Below, piece by piece: positions 55,699-64,000 of a stretch of DNA of 64,000 bases; the first letter of the stretch is position 1; each line of letters starts with the position of its first letter. A model generated the notes under the pieces. That model searched no databases. It had not been told where the DNA came from and was given only the letters and a program-made list of their open reading frames with translations. Source of the DNA: Paenibacillus sp. (GTDB lineage: Bacteria; Bacteroidota; Bacteroidia; Bacteroidales; Muribaculaceae). Location of the stretch: NCBI GenBank assembly GCA_023663345.1, contig JAMPHR010000001.1, positions 265,733-329,732 on the forward strand. Reading direction: 5' to 3'. The position numbers and the translations under genes are program-made.

Positions 55699-55729
55699 CA
55701 AAGTTACTAAAATAGGAATGAATACCAAA
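55699..55729 (-). promoter_or_regulatory. Promoter of the minus-strand GH2 gene
   Basis: On the minus strand TTTG (55726-55729), 19 bases, then TAACTTTG (55699-55706) match both boxes. The start codon at 55675 follows 24 bases later. Confidence 0.7.
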
Positions 55730-55865
55730 TAAAATCGGACAAACATGACCATTTTAACGTATGTCATCGCTATTTTCGACTATATTGCAAAATTACGACA
55801 ATGCTCAACGGCATCGGTGCAATATCACTCCAAACATGGGGCAATATCGCGCAAAATCATACCTT

Positions 55866-55883
55866 TGACTCAATTTTACCCCT
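55866..55883 (-). promoter_or_regulatory. Operator-like site between the divergent GH2 genes
   Basis: The minus strand reads AGGGGTAAAATTGAGTCA, matching the first susC upstream site (36668-36685) in 16 of 18 positions. It is 40 bases from the plus-strand -7 box at 55924. The remaining bases of this 393-base gap hold no gene. Confidence 0.6.
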
Positions 55884-55923
55884 ATATGAGATAAATTTTT
55901 CTCCATCAAACAGAGGTATTAGC

Positions 55924-55931
55924 CAACTTTG
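55924..55931 (+). promoter_or_regulatory. Degenerate -7 element of the GH2-GH115 operon
   Basis: CAACTTTG is one base from TAnnTTTG. It gives a leader of about 130 bases. No -33 box is found, so transcription may need an activator bound at 55866-55883. Confidence 0.4.
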
Positions 55932-56068
55932 CATAAAACATGAGAACGGGATTTTTTCTCAATCATCCCTTAATAACGTTGATTAAAATCTGATCAAGAC
56001 CACATCACGATGAAACCCCGACAGACTCTCGGGGTGACTCAAAAAAAATATAAAAAACTGATCACAAA

Positions 56069-59044
56069 ATGTCAATACGGAAAAAAACAATTGCTACGAT
56101 ATTGTGTGGAATCATGTCGGCAATGACGGTCCATGCCCGCGACACCTATAATTTCAATCCCGGATGGCTACTTATCACAGGCGACATGACCGGGGCGGAG
56201 AAGAGAGCGTATGACGACTCGGACTGGAAAAGGATAACGCTCCCCCACGCCTTTAACGAGGATGAGGCCTACAAGGTGGGCATCGCGGAGATGACCGATA
56301 CCGTAGCCTGGTATAGAAAGCATTTCAAAGTGCCGTCGTCGGCCAAAGGGAAAAAGGTGTTCCTGGAGTTTGAAGGCGTGAGGCAAGGGGCTGATTTCTA
56401 TTTGAACGGACACCATATAGGCTTGCATGAGAACGGAGTGATGGCTGTGGGGTTTGATGTGACACCCTACATACGTTTCGGAAAGGATAATGTGGTGGCC
56501 GTGCGCACCGACAATGACTGGAGATACAAGGAACGCGCAACAGGAAGCGGGTATCAATGGAACGACCGAAACTTCAACGCAAACTATGGCGGAATACCCA
56601 AAAACACGTGGATACATATTACCGACAAGGTGTATCAGACACTGCCGCTATACAGCAACCTCGGCACCACCGGCACATACGTATATGCAACTGACATTAG
56701 AGTGAAAAGCCGCCGGGCCGACATCCACGCCGAATCGGAAGTAAAAAACGACGGGGCAAAACCTGTGACAGCCATGTACAGGATGAAGATATATGACCTT
56801 GACGGCAAGGAGGTGGCTTCGGCCGATGGATCAACGGTAACGATAGCTCCAGGTGAAAGCTCCGTGCTCAAGGCATCGACACCGCTGGACAACATACACT
56901 TCTGGAGCTGGGGATACGGTTATCTCTACAAGGTAAAGACCTGCCTTGTGATTGACGGAAAGGAACTTGACGAGGTAACAACCACCACGGGATTCCGCAA
57001 GACACGTTTCGGGGAAGGAAAGATATGGATAAACGACCGTGTGATACAGATGAAAGGATATGCCCAGAGGTCGAGCAACGAATGGCCCGGCGTGGGGATG
57101 TCGGTGGCTCCATGGATGAGCGATTACTCCAATTCGCTCATGGTGGAGAGCAACGGCAACTTTGTGAGATGGATGCACATATCGCCGTGGAGACAGGATG
57201 TGGAGTCGTGTGACCGTGTCGGCCTGATGCAGATGCTTCCGGCAGGCGATGCCGAAAAGGATGTGAATGACCGCCGGTGGGAACACAGAAAAGACCTGAT
57301 GCGCGACGCAATGATATATTACCGCAACAGCCCGAGCGTAATATTCTGGGAATGTGGCAACGAGTCGATAAGCCGTGAGCACATGCTTGAGATGAGAGCT
57401 ATACGTGATATGTATGACCCTCATGGCGGACGAGCCATAGGGTCGCGCGAGATGCTTGACATACGCGAGGCCGAATATGGCGGCGAGATGCTGTATGTCA
57501 ACAAAAGCGAGCATAGCCCGATGGTTCAGACCGAATATTGCCGTGATGAAGGTCTGCGAAAGTATTGGGACGACTGGAGCTACCCATATCACAAGCAGGG
57601 CGACGGTCCGCTACACAAGGGAAAGGACGCATCGGCCTACAACCAGAACCAGGATATGCTCACAGTGGAATTTGTGAGAAGATGGTATGACTTCTGGCGC
57701 GAACGCCCCGGAACTGGCAGACGCGTAAATTCGGGAGGCGCGAAAATCATATTCTCGGACACCCAGACCCACGGACGCAGTGCCGAGAATTACCGCTTGA
57801 GCGGAGTAGTGGATGCCATGAGGATCCCCAAGGACGGATTCTTTGCCCACAAGGTGATGTGGGATGCCTGGGTGGATCCCGAGAAATATGCTACACATAT
57901 TGTGGGGCACTGGAATTATCACGAAGGTACTGTCAAGCCAGTGTATGTGGTATCGACATGTGATTCAGTGGAAATAAAGGTCAACGGCAGGAGCTATGGT
58001 CCGGGACGGCAGGAATACCGCTTTCTGTTCACATTTGACTCCATCCCCTATCAGGCAGGAAAGATCGAGGCAATAGGATATGACCGCAACGGTACCCGAC
58101 GCACCGAAAGCGCCATTGAGACAGCCGGGAAACCCGAGGCGCTACGGCTCACTTTGATCAACGGCCCTGACGGAGTACATGCCGACGGAGCCGACCTGGC
58201 TCTTGTGCAGGTGGAAGTGGTGGACAGCAAGGGGCGTCGCTGTCCGCTCGCCAACGACACTATCCATTTCAGTCTCTCAGGCCCGATGGAATGGCGTGGA
58301 GGTGTGGCCCAGGGGAAAGATAATTTCGCGGGGGCGACATCGTTGCCGGTGGAGTGCGGAATAAACCGCGTGATGCTGAGATCCACTCCCGAAGCGGGAC
58401 ATGTGAAGCTCTCCGCTTCAGCCCGAGGATTAGAAGGCGGGGAAATCTCATTTGAGACACTTCCCGTAGAAGTGACCGACGGCCTCACAAAATTCATACC
58501 AGCATCGGCCCTCCCCTCCCGACTCGACCGTGGCGAGACTCCTGAGGGACCATCATACACCGACTCGAAAATAGATGTGAGAATAGCGGAAGCTAAGGCC
58601 GGATGCAACCAGGAGACGGCTTCGGCAAGCTACGATGACAATGAACTGAGCGAGTGGAAGAATGACGGACGGTTAGCCACCGGATGGATCTCCTACCGGC
58701 TCGAACGTCGCGCAGCAATCGATGATATATGCGTGAAACTCACGGGGTGGCGACAGCGTTCGTATCCGATCGAAGTGTATGCCGGCGATACCCTCGTATG
58801 GAGCGGCAACACCGACCGGAGCCTCGGGTATGTTCACCTGAATATCGACAAACCGGTGATGGCCGATACCTACACCATACGTCTGAAGGGCAGTGCAACC
58901 GACAGCGATGCCTTCGGCCAAATCATCGAAGTGGCCGAGCCGGCCGCCGGAGAGCTTGACCTGTTCAAGGCCAAAGGGGGCGACAAGGTTAACAATGAAT
59001 TGAGAATCGTGGAGATAGAATTTCTCGAGTCGCTCAATCAATAG
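56069..59044 (+). CDS. GH2-family glycosidase with extra C-terminal binding domains
   Basis: A 991-residue secreted retaining glycosidase. The signal peptide ends near MTVHA. The sugar-binding domain covers about 25-200 (LPHAFNEDEAYKVG, WYRKHFKVP, YLNGHHIGLHENG). The TIM barrel has the acid/base Glu432 in FWECGNES and the probable nucleophile Glu489 in VQTEY. After it come a DUF4982-like domain (YVVSTCDSVEIKVNG), an Ig-like domain (VVDSKGRRCPLAND) and a discoidin-like module near the C-terminus (YDDNELSEWKNDGRLATGW, then WRQRSYPIEVYAGD). It is divergent from the other GH2 and lies 49 bases before GH115. Sequence identity to its GH2 neighbour looks low, so the two likely cut different linkages. 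Confidence 0.9.
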   Translation: MSIRKKTIATILCGIMSAMTVHARDTYNFNPGWLLITGDMTGAEKRAYDDSDWKRITLPHAFNEDEAYKVGIAEMTDTVAWYRKHFKVPSSAKGKKVFLEFEGVRQGADFYLNGHHIGLHENGVMAVGFDVTPYIRFGKDNVVAVRTDNDWRYKERATGSGYQWNDRNFNANYGGIPKNTWIHITDKVYQTLPLYSNLGTTGTYVYATDIRVKSRRADIHAESEVKNDGAKPVTAMYRMKIYDLDGKEVASADGSTVTIAPGESSVLKASTPLDNIHFWSWGYGYLYKVKTCLVIDGKELDEVTTTTGFRKTRFGEGKIWINDRVIQMKGYAQRSSNEWPGVGMSVAPWMSDYSNSLMVESNGNFVRWMHISPWRQDVESCDRVGLMQMLPAGDAEKDVNDRRWEHRKDLMRDAMIYYRNSPSVIFWECGNESISREHMLEMRAIRDMYDPHGGRAIGSREMLDIREAEYGGEMLYVNKSEHSPMVQTEYCRDEGLRKYWDDWSYPYHKQGDGPLHKGKDASAYNQNQDMLTVEFVRRWYDFWRERPGTGRRVNSGGAKIIFSDTQTHGRSAENYRLSGVVDAMRIPKDGFFAHKVMWDAWVDPEKYATHIVGHWNYHEGTVKPVYVVSTCDSVEIKVNGRSYGPGRQEYRFLFTFDSIPYQAGKIEAIGYDRNGTRRTESAIETAGKPEALRLTLINGPDGVHADGADLALVQVEVVDSKGRRCPLANDTIHFSLSGPMEWRGGVAQGKDNFAGATSLPVECGINRVMLRSTPEAGHVKLSASARGLEGGEISFETLPVEVTDGLTKFIPASALPSRLDRGETPEGPSYTDSKIDVRIAEAKAGCNQETASASYDDNELSEWKNDGRLATGWISYRLERRAAIDDICVKLTGWRQRSYPIEVYAGDTLVWSGNTDRSLGYVHLNIDKPVMADTYTIRLKGSATDSDAFGQIIEVAEPAAGELDLFKAKGGDKVNNELRIVEIEFLESLNQ

Positions 59045-59093
59045 GAGATCCCCGGTGTATCAAGTGCAATAAATCAGTTAACGTGAACCCACC

Positions 59094-61466
59094 ATGAAAA
59101 TCGGTAAAAGAATATTTGTCATCTTCATGATATTGGTTTCGGCTGTGGCGGTACAGGCTGAAAAGAAGCCGTTCAAGCTCGACAGGAATGAGAGGTTGAG
59201 GATAGAGTGTGCCGAAACGGCGGCTCCGGTGCTTAAAACAGCATTGGAGATATTCGGGAAAGATATTGGCAATGTGTTGGACATCAGCCCGGAAATATCC
59301 GCCCGGAAAGGGAAAATCATAGTCGGGACGGCTCAGGACCTGCGCAACCGCGTGAAAGGGGCCGATGCCGAACTTGACTCGATAGATGGACGGCGCGAGG
59401 CTTTCGCACTCAAAGTGCTCCCCGACGGGCGACTGATGATCGCCGGCAGCGACTATCATGGCATGGCTTACGGGGTGATGGAACTGAGCCGGAAACTCGG
59501 TGTATCGCCATGGGAATGGTGGGCCGACGCCACTCCCGCCAACAGGGAAGAATTCACACTGCCTGCGGGATACTCCGAGATCCAATCGCCATCGGTAGAA
59601 TACCGTGGCATATTCATCAACGATGAGGACTGGGGTCTGATGCCATGGAGTGGCAATACCTATGAACCAGGTGGAGAACCCGGCAGAATAGGACCGAAAA
59701 CAAATGAACGCATATTTCAACTCCTGCTGAGATTACGTGCCAATACCTATTGGCCGGCCATGCACGAATGTTCGATACCGTTTTTCCTGATCGACGGCAA
59801 CAGGGAGATGGCCGAAAAGTACGGTATATATATCGGAGGCTCTCATTGCGAACCGATGGCTTGCAACGCGGCCGGAGAATGGAAAAGGAGAGGAACAGGA
59901 GAATATAATTATGTCAGCAACAGTGATGGAGTAGGCCGATTCTGGGAGGACCGCGTTAAAGCAGTGGCCGACCAGGAGATACTTTATACATTGGGCATGA
60001 GAGGCGTACACGACAGCGCGATGAAAGGGGCAAAAACTGTCGAGGAGGGGAAACAGGTCCTCGACCGTGTGTTTACCGATCAGAGAAATCTGTTGCGCAA
60101 ATACGTAAACCCCGATGTCACCAAGGTGCCTCAGATATTCATCCCCTACAAGGAAGTGCTCGACATATACAATGCCGGACTTGAGGTGCCCGATGATGTT
60201 GCCCTCATGTGGTGCGACGACAATTACGGTTACATAAGGCATTTCCCAACGGAAGCCGAGCGCAAGCGCAAGGGAGGCAACGGGGTGTACTATCATGTGT
60301 CGTATTGGGGACGTCCTCACGACTATCTATGGCTCGGCACGTTCAGTCCCTATCTGCTGTATCAGCAGATGTCGCTCGCCTACGACCGTGGTATCCAGAA
60401 GATATGGATACTCAATGTGGGCGACATAAAGCCGGCAGAATATCAGATAGAACTGTTCCTCGATATGGCATGGGACATTGACAAAGTGAAATGCCAGGGT
60501 CCGGAGAATCACTTGAAAGGATTTTTGAGCCGAGAATTTGGGAATGGATATGCCCAATCACTCACCGACGTAATGAACGAGCACTACAGACTCGCATATA
60601 TCCGCAAACCTGAACACATGGGCAACACACGCACTGAGGAAGCCCGCAAGGCTTATTTCAGTACCATACGTGACCTTGACTGGGGTCAGGATTCGCTATT
60701 GAACCGACGTAACGGATATATGAGACTGTCGGACGAGGTCGAGAATATCGGCAGAGATATCCCATCGGACCGACAGGATACTTATTTCCAACTGATAAAA
60801 TATCCAGTGCAATGTGCCGCCCTGATGAACAAGAAATTCATCGACGCGCAAATGGCCCGTCACGGACTTGCTGACTGGAAGCACAGCGATGAGGCCTACG
60901 ACAGCATAGCTACACTCACCCGCATATACAATGAAGGTATCAATAATAACGGTAAATGGAGAGGCATCATGGATATGGCTCCAAGAAAACTTCCGGTATT
61001 CGCCCGCGTGCCCCACTCCACCGATTCGGTAAATATAGCTGAACCGGGGCGGCCGGCAATAATTTTTAACGGCAAAAATGGCATTGGGCGTTTCACGCCA
61101 TGTGAGAATCTCGGATACGGAGGCGGTGCGGTAGCCGTAGCCAAGGGGGATGAGATAGCATTTGATATCCCATCCGTGAGCAATTGTGATTCCATCACAG
61201 TGGACATCAGATTACTGCCATCTCACCCGGTCGAGGGATCAACCATCTCGTTCAATCTGCTTATGGACGGTGAACCCATTGAGGAAAATATCAATTTCGC
61301 CACCCAAGGCCGAAGCGAGGAATGGAAACTCAATGTGATGGGCAATCAGGCCATAAGGAAATTCAGAATACGCAACGATGGAAACAGCCATAAAATAAGT
61401 ATAATCCCTGTGACTCATGGAGTGGTGCTCGACCAGATGCTTATATGGCAGGACTACAGCATATAG
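59094..61466 (+). CDS. GH115-family alpha-glucuronidase
   Basis: A 790-residue secreted enzyme. The signal peptide is MKIGKRIFVIFMILVSAVAVQA. Family GH115 is clear from GVSPWEWWADATP (136-148), EYRGIFINDEDWGLMPW (169-185), LRLRANTYWPAMHEC (212-226) and WCDDNYGYIRHFP, which line the active site. The last 150 residues form a beta-sandwich accessory domain. GH115 enzymes remove glucuronic acid or 4-O-methylglucuronic acid from xylan or from other polymers. In this locus the target may be glucuronic acid on pectin side chains or on arabinogalactan. It follows GH2 by 49 bases, and a terminator follows it. Confidence 0.92.
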   Translation: MKIGKRIFVIFMILVSAVAVQAEKKPFKLDRNERLRIECAETAAPVLKTALEIFGKDIGNVLDISPEISARKGKIIVGTAQDLRNRVKGADAELDSIDGRREAFALKVLPDGRLMIAGSDYHGMAYGVMELSRKLGVSPWEWWADATPANREEFTLPAGYSEIQSPSVEYRGIFINDEDWGLMPWSGNTYEPGGEPGRIGPKTNERIFQLLLRLRANTYWPAMHECSIPFFLIDGNREMAEKYGIYIGGSHCEPMACNAAGEWKRRGTGEYNYVSNSDGVGRFWEDRVKAVADQEILYTLGMRGVHDSAMKGAKTVEEGKQVLDRVFTDQRNLLRKYVNPDVTKVPQIFIPYKEVLDIYNAGLEVPDDVALMWCDDNYGYIRHFPTEAERKRKGGNGVYYHVSYWGRPHDYLWLGTFSPYLLYQQMSLAYDRGIQKIWILNVGDIKPAEYQIELFLDMAWDIDKVKCQGPENHLKGFLSREFGNGYAQSLTDVMNEHYRLAYIRKPEHMGNTRTEEARKAYFSTIRDLDWGQDSLLNRRNGYMRLSDEVENIGRDIPSDRQDTYFQLIKYPVQCAALMNKKFIDAQMARHGLADWKHSDEAYDSIATLTRIYNEGINNNGKWRGIMDMAPRKLPVFARVPHSTDSVNIAEPGRPAIIFNGKNGIGRFTPCENLGYGGGAVAVAKGDEIAFDIPSVSNCDSITVDIRLLPSHPVEGSTISFNLLMDGEPIEENINFATQGRSEEWKLNVMGNQAIRKFRIRNDGNSHKISIIPVTHGVVLDQMLIWQDYSI

Positions 61467-61521
61467 TCAGCGATAATTCTATAATACAGTAAACACACAC
61501 TGCTTCTCCTCTCTTCCAATG

Positions 61522-61556
61522 AAAAAGGATTGCACGGATCGCCTGCAATCCTTTTT
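61522..61556 (+). terminator. Terminator after GH115
   Basis: AAAAAGGATTGCA (61522-61534) pairs perfectly with TGCAATCCTTTTT (61544-61556), followed by more Ts. Confidence 0.9.
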
Positions 61557-61566
61557 TTATGCCCCG

Positions 61567-61598
61567 CTTGCATAAAGCGGTAGAAAAATATAATTTTG
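61567..61598 (+). promoter_or_regulatory. Promoter of the C1 peptidase gene
   Basis: CTTG (61567-61570), 20 bases, then TAATTTTG (61591-61598). The start codon is 44 bases further on. Confidence 0.6.
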
Positions 61599-61642
61599 CA
61601 CTACATGCGAATATCAACCATAATACCATAAAATAACCAATC

Positions 61643-63052
61643 ATGAATCATCGACATCTATTTGCCGTGGCAATGAGTCTGGCTGTCCTTGCCCCGGCCA
61701 AAGCATCCTCACCGGTCGACAGCAACGGAGGCCTGTCACTCCAAGCCATCGAACAGATCAAAAAATCATACGAGGCAACTCCGGCCAACAAGGCTCTCCA
61801 CAACGCCATTGCCGGAACCGCGCTTGCCGATCTTGCCCTCAACGCCGACAACAAGAATAATTTCGACGACCATTTCTCCCATCGTGTGCCGAGCAAAGGG
61901 ATCACCAACCAAAAGTCATCGGGCCGTTGCTGGCTCTTTACCGGACTGAATGTGCTGAGAGCCCAGATGATGTCGGAGCATGACCTCCCGATGCTCGAAC
62001 TGTCTCAGACATATAATTTCTTTTGGGATCAGCTTGAGAAATCCAATCTTTTCCTTCAAGGCATAATTGATACGGCTGACCGTCCTGACGATGACCGCAC
62101 AGTAGACTGGCTTTTTGCCAATCCACTGTCGGACGGCGGACAATACACCGGCGTGGCTGACATTATCATGAAATACGGAGTGGTGCCCATAGAAGTAATG
62201 GGTGAGACAGCAAGCAGCCAGAGCACTTCCAAGATGCGTCAGCTACTCAGCCTCCGCCTCAGGGAAGATGGCCTGACCCTGCGCCGGATGGCGGCCGAGC
62301 GTGCCGACAAGAAAACACTTGTAAACAAAAAACTCGAGATGCTCGGTGATGTGTACCGTATTCTGGCCCTGAATCTCGGCGAACCTCCTACTGAATTCAC
62401 ATGGACCCGCCGTGACAAGGACGGAAAGGCCGTAAATACCAAGACCTATACACCGCAATCGTTCTACAAGGAGTATGCCGGGAATGATCTTAAAAACAAT
62501 TATGTGATGCTCATGAACGATCCTACACGCGAGTATTACAAGAACTATGAGATCGAGTTTGACCGCCATGCCTACGACGGCAAGAACTGGACATACGTAA
62601 ATCTTCCCATTGAGGATATCAAGGAGATGGCCATCGAATCGATAAAGGATAACGCCGCGATGTACATTTCATGTGACGTAAACAAGTTCCTCGACCGTAA
62701 GCGCGGAGTGATGGACCTCAACAATTATGACTACGATTCACTGCTCGGCACAAAATTCGGAATGGACAAGGCCGAGCGCATCCGCACCCATTCGAGCGCC
62801 TCGACCCATGCAATGACCCTTGTGGCCGTCGACCTCGACGAGAATGGCACTCCCAAGAAATGGATGGTGGAGAACAGCTGGGGCGAAGGAGCCAACAAAG
62901 GTCATCTCATAATGACCGACAAATGGTTTGACGAGTACATGTTCCGAGTGGTAGTGGGCAAAAAGTATATCACTCCCAAGGTGGAAAAGATACTCAAGCA
63001 ACAGCCTACACTGCTTCCGCCGTGGGATCCTATGTTCTCACCCGAGGAATAA
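61643..63052 (+). CDS. Exported C1-family aminopeptidase (bleomycin hydrolase/PepC type)
   Basis: A 469-residue papain-like cysteine peptidase. The catalytic Cys96 is in QKSSGRCWLFTGLNVLR, His389 in SSASTHAMTLV and Asn411 in MVENSWGEG, all in the pattern of bleomycin hydrolase/PepC. The family normally works in the cytoplasm as a hexamer, but here the N-terminus MNHRHLFAVAMSLAVLAPAKASS is a signal peptide, so it should act in the periplasm or outside. The C-terminus (LKQQPTLLPPWDPMFSPEE) is longer than the usual PepC end, which closes the active site in other members. Single gene. Confidence 0.93.
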   Translation: MNHRHLFAVAMSLAVLAPAKASSPVDSNGGLSLQAIEQIKKSYEATPANKALHNAIAGTALADLALNADNKNNFDDHFSHRVPSKGITNQKSSGRCWLFTGLNVLRAQMMSEHDLPMLELSQTYNFFWDQLEKSNLFLQGIIDTADRPDDDRTVDWLFANPLSDGGQYTGVADIIMKYGVVPIEVMGETASSQSTSKMRQLLSLRLREDGLTLRRMAAERADKKTLVNKKLEMLGDVYRILALNLGEPPTEFTWTRRDKDGKAVNTKTYTPQSFYKEYAGNDLKNNYVMLMNDPTREYYKNYEIEFDRHAYDGKNWTYVNLPIEDIKEMAIESIKDNAAMYISCDVNKFLDRKRGVMDLNNYDYDSLLGTKFGMDKAERIRTHSSASTHAMTLVAVDLDENGTPKKWMVENSWGEGANKGHLIMTDKWFDEYMFRVVVGKKYITPKVEKILKQQPTLLPPWDPMFSPEE

Positions 63053-63072
63053 GACTTACATTTCCATATAGC

Positions 63073-63100
63073 TAAGAGGTTGTTTAGAAACAACCTCTTA
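63073..63100. repeat. Inverted repeat after the C1 peptidase gene
   Basis: TAAGAGGTTGTTT (63073-63085) and AAACAACCTCTTA (63088-63100) are perfect complements with only two bases between them. A T-run stands before it on the minus strand. It may add to termination in this convergent gap. Confidence 0.5.
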
Positions 63101-63107
63101 AAAAATT

Positions 63108-63140
63108 GTGCCGGGCGGATCATCGCGATCAGCCCGGCAC
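63108..63140 (-). terminator. Terminator after the HtrA/DegP gene
   Basis: GTGCCGGGC (63108-63116) pairs with GCCCGGCAC (63132-63140), with an inner GATC/GATC. On the minus strand AATTTTTT follows. Confidence 0.8.
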
Positions 63141-63226
63141 TTCTGTAATCTATTATTTAACCTTTACTTTAATTTATCACATTATCAATCAATCATTTAT
63201 TAAAGCACAGATTTGTAGTTTCGTTA

Positions 63227-64000
63227 TTATTGATCGCCTGACAGGTCGAGCCAGTAACCACGGACCTTGCCATCGGGATAGCATCCGCGTATCACCATCT
63301 CACGCTCTACGTTCTCAGACTTCATTATCATGCGATAGATATTCTCAACATCGGCCGGAGTTGCGACACGACGCTTGTTAATCGAGGTGATGATGAAGCC
63401 GTTCTTAACGCCTGCATCACGCATGATACCATTGCCGAGCTCCACTACCTGCACACCGCCCTGGAGACCAAGCTGGCGGAGCGTATTGGCGCTTGCTTTC
63501 TTAAATTCACAACCGAGATCGGTGAACTCGACAGCTTTGGTGAGATTGGTAGTGCCCTTGGGGTTAAGGAGCTGTACCTCGGTGCTCTTGCGCACGTTGT
63601 CGCGTATGAAGTCGACCTTCACCTTGTCACCGGGACGGTGCTTGGCTATCTGCTCATGGAGCTGGGTCATCTTGTCGGTGGGCTTTCCATTCACGGCCAC
63701 GATGACGTCTCCTGACTGTAGACCTGCCTCCTTGGCCGAACGGGATGAAACCTCGCTGACATAAACACCCTGGGTCACAGCTGTAATACCCTTCTCCTTG
63801 GCTAACTCGGAATTCAAATCACCGCCGGCGATGCCGAGGATAGCTCTCTGGACAGTTCCGTACTGGCGGATATCGCTCACCACTTTCTTCACAATTGAGG
63901 TAGGAACGGCAAATGAATATCCGGCATAGTTACCTGTCTGGCTATATATAGCGGTATTTATACCTATCAGCTGGCCCTCGAGATTCACGAGCGCACCTCC
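63227..64000 (-). CDS. HtrA/DegP-family serine protease, N-terminus cut by the window edge
   Basis: The C-terminal 257 residues of a periplasmic trypsin-like protease and chaperone. The fragment begins GGALVNLEGQLIGINTAIYS, so the window edge falls just after the catalytic Ser of GNSGGAL, and the protease core is mostly outside. Two PDZ domains follow: the first from about GILGIAG-like RAILGIAGGDLNSEL to VQLLNPKG, with the loop VSSRSAKEAGLQSGDVIVAVNG, the second from DLGCEFKKAS to the end, with GVKNGFIITSINKRRV. In this family the PDZ domains present substrates and control oligomerisation. The codon at 63988 is an internal GTG, not the start. A terminator lies 87 bases downstream. Confidence 0.93.
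   Translation of the reverse strand, partial: GGALVNLEGQLIGINTAIYSQTGNYAGYSFAVPTSIVKKVVSDIRQYGTVQRAILGIAGGDLNSELAKEKGITAVTQGVYVSEVSSRSAKEAGLQSGDVIVAVNGKPTDKMTQLHEQIAKHRPGDKVKVDFIRDNVRKSTEVQLLNPKGTTNLTKAVEFTDLGCEFKKASANTLRQLGLQGGVQVVELGNGIMRDAGVKNGFIITSINKRRVATPADVENIYRMIMKSENVEREMVIRGCYPDGKVRGYWLDLSGDQ

Overview
The window looks like a chromosomal segment of a gut Bacteroidales bacterium, most likely Muribaculaceae (the family is inferred, not proven). The reasons are a SusC/SusD pair inside a glycan-utilisation locus, promoters of the Bacteroidota type (TTTG, 19-20 bases, then TAnnTTTG), a Rho factor with a very long disordered insert, a three-subunit fumarate reductase/succinate dehydrogenase, and a threonine operon that uses a phosphoglycerate-mutase-like protein where thrB would normally sit. 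No phage, plasmid, CRISPR or rRNA genes are visible.

Layout. 1-1.0 kb: a 52-base direct repeat, tRNA-Gln(CTG) and the RNase P RNA. 1.0-7.6 kb: an AlkD-like DNA glycosylase, then a complete RND efflux operon on the minus strand (outer-membrane factor, adaptor, pump). 7.7-12.7 kb: the threonine operon thrA, proposed homoserine kinase, thrC. 12.8-15.2 kb: a long hairpin-rich leader and an AAA+ ATPase. 15.2-18.7 kb: an HxlR regulator divergent from a tight three-gene operon for a flavin/iron-sulfur membrane protein, a membrane-anchored Old Yellow Enzyme homologue and an exported esterase, followed by a 187-base MITE-like element. 18.9-31.8 kb: housekeeping genes (lptB, udk, rho, a bile-acid-symporter-like carrier, an outer-membrane barrel protein, tRNA-Ser, yicC-gmk-nadD, a DUF5063 protein, rpiB, plsC). 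32.1-35.7 kb: sdhC/frdC, sdhA/frdA and sdhB/frdB. 36-61.5 kb: a pectin (rhamnogalacturonan-I-like) utilisation locus. 61.6-64 kb: an exported bleomycin-hydrolase-type peptidase and a truncated HtrA/DegP protease.

The pectin locus combines SusC/SusD uptake, a PL11 rhamnogalacturonan lyase, a protein with three SGNH esterase domains, GH28, GH43, two GH2 enzymes, a GH115 alpha-glucuronidase and a rhamnose mutarotase. Its regulator has the sensor half of a hybrid two-component system and an AraC DNA-binding domain, but no kinase or receiver. An 18-base motif (AGGGGTRAAATTKAGTCA) occurs upstream of susC and between the divergent GH2 genes. The same AGGGGT core forms a perfect inverted repeat upstream of the lyase, so I propose it as the regulator's operator.

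The best candidate for an undescribed system is 15.2-18.7 kb. All three operon products carry N-terminal export or anchor segments. Together they could form an extracytosolic redox module in which the esterase releases an unsaturated acid, the flavoenzyme reduces it, and the membrane protein supplies electrons. Control would be by an HxlR repressor acting at TTACT/AGTAA half-sites between overlapping divergent promoters.
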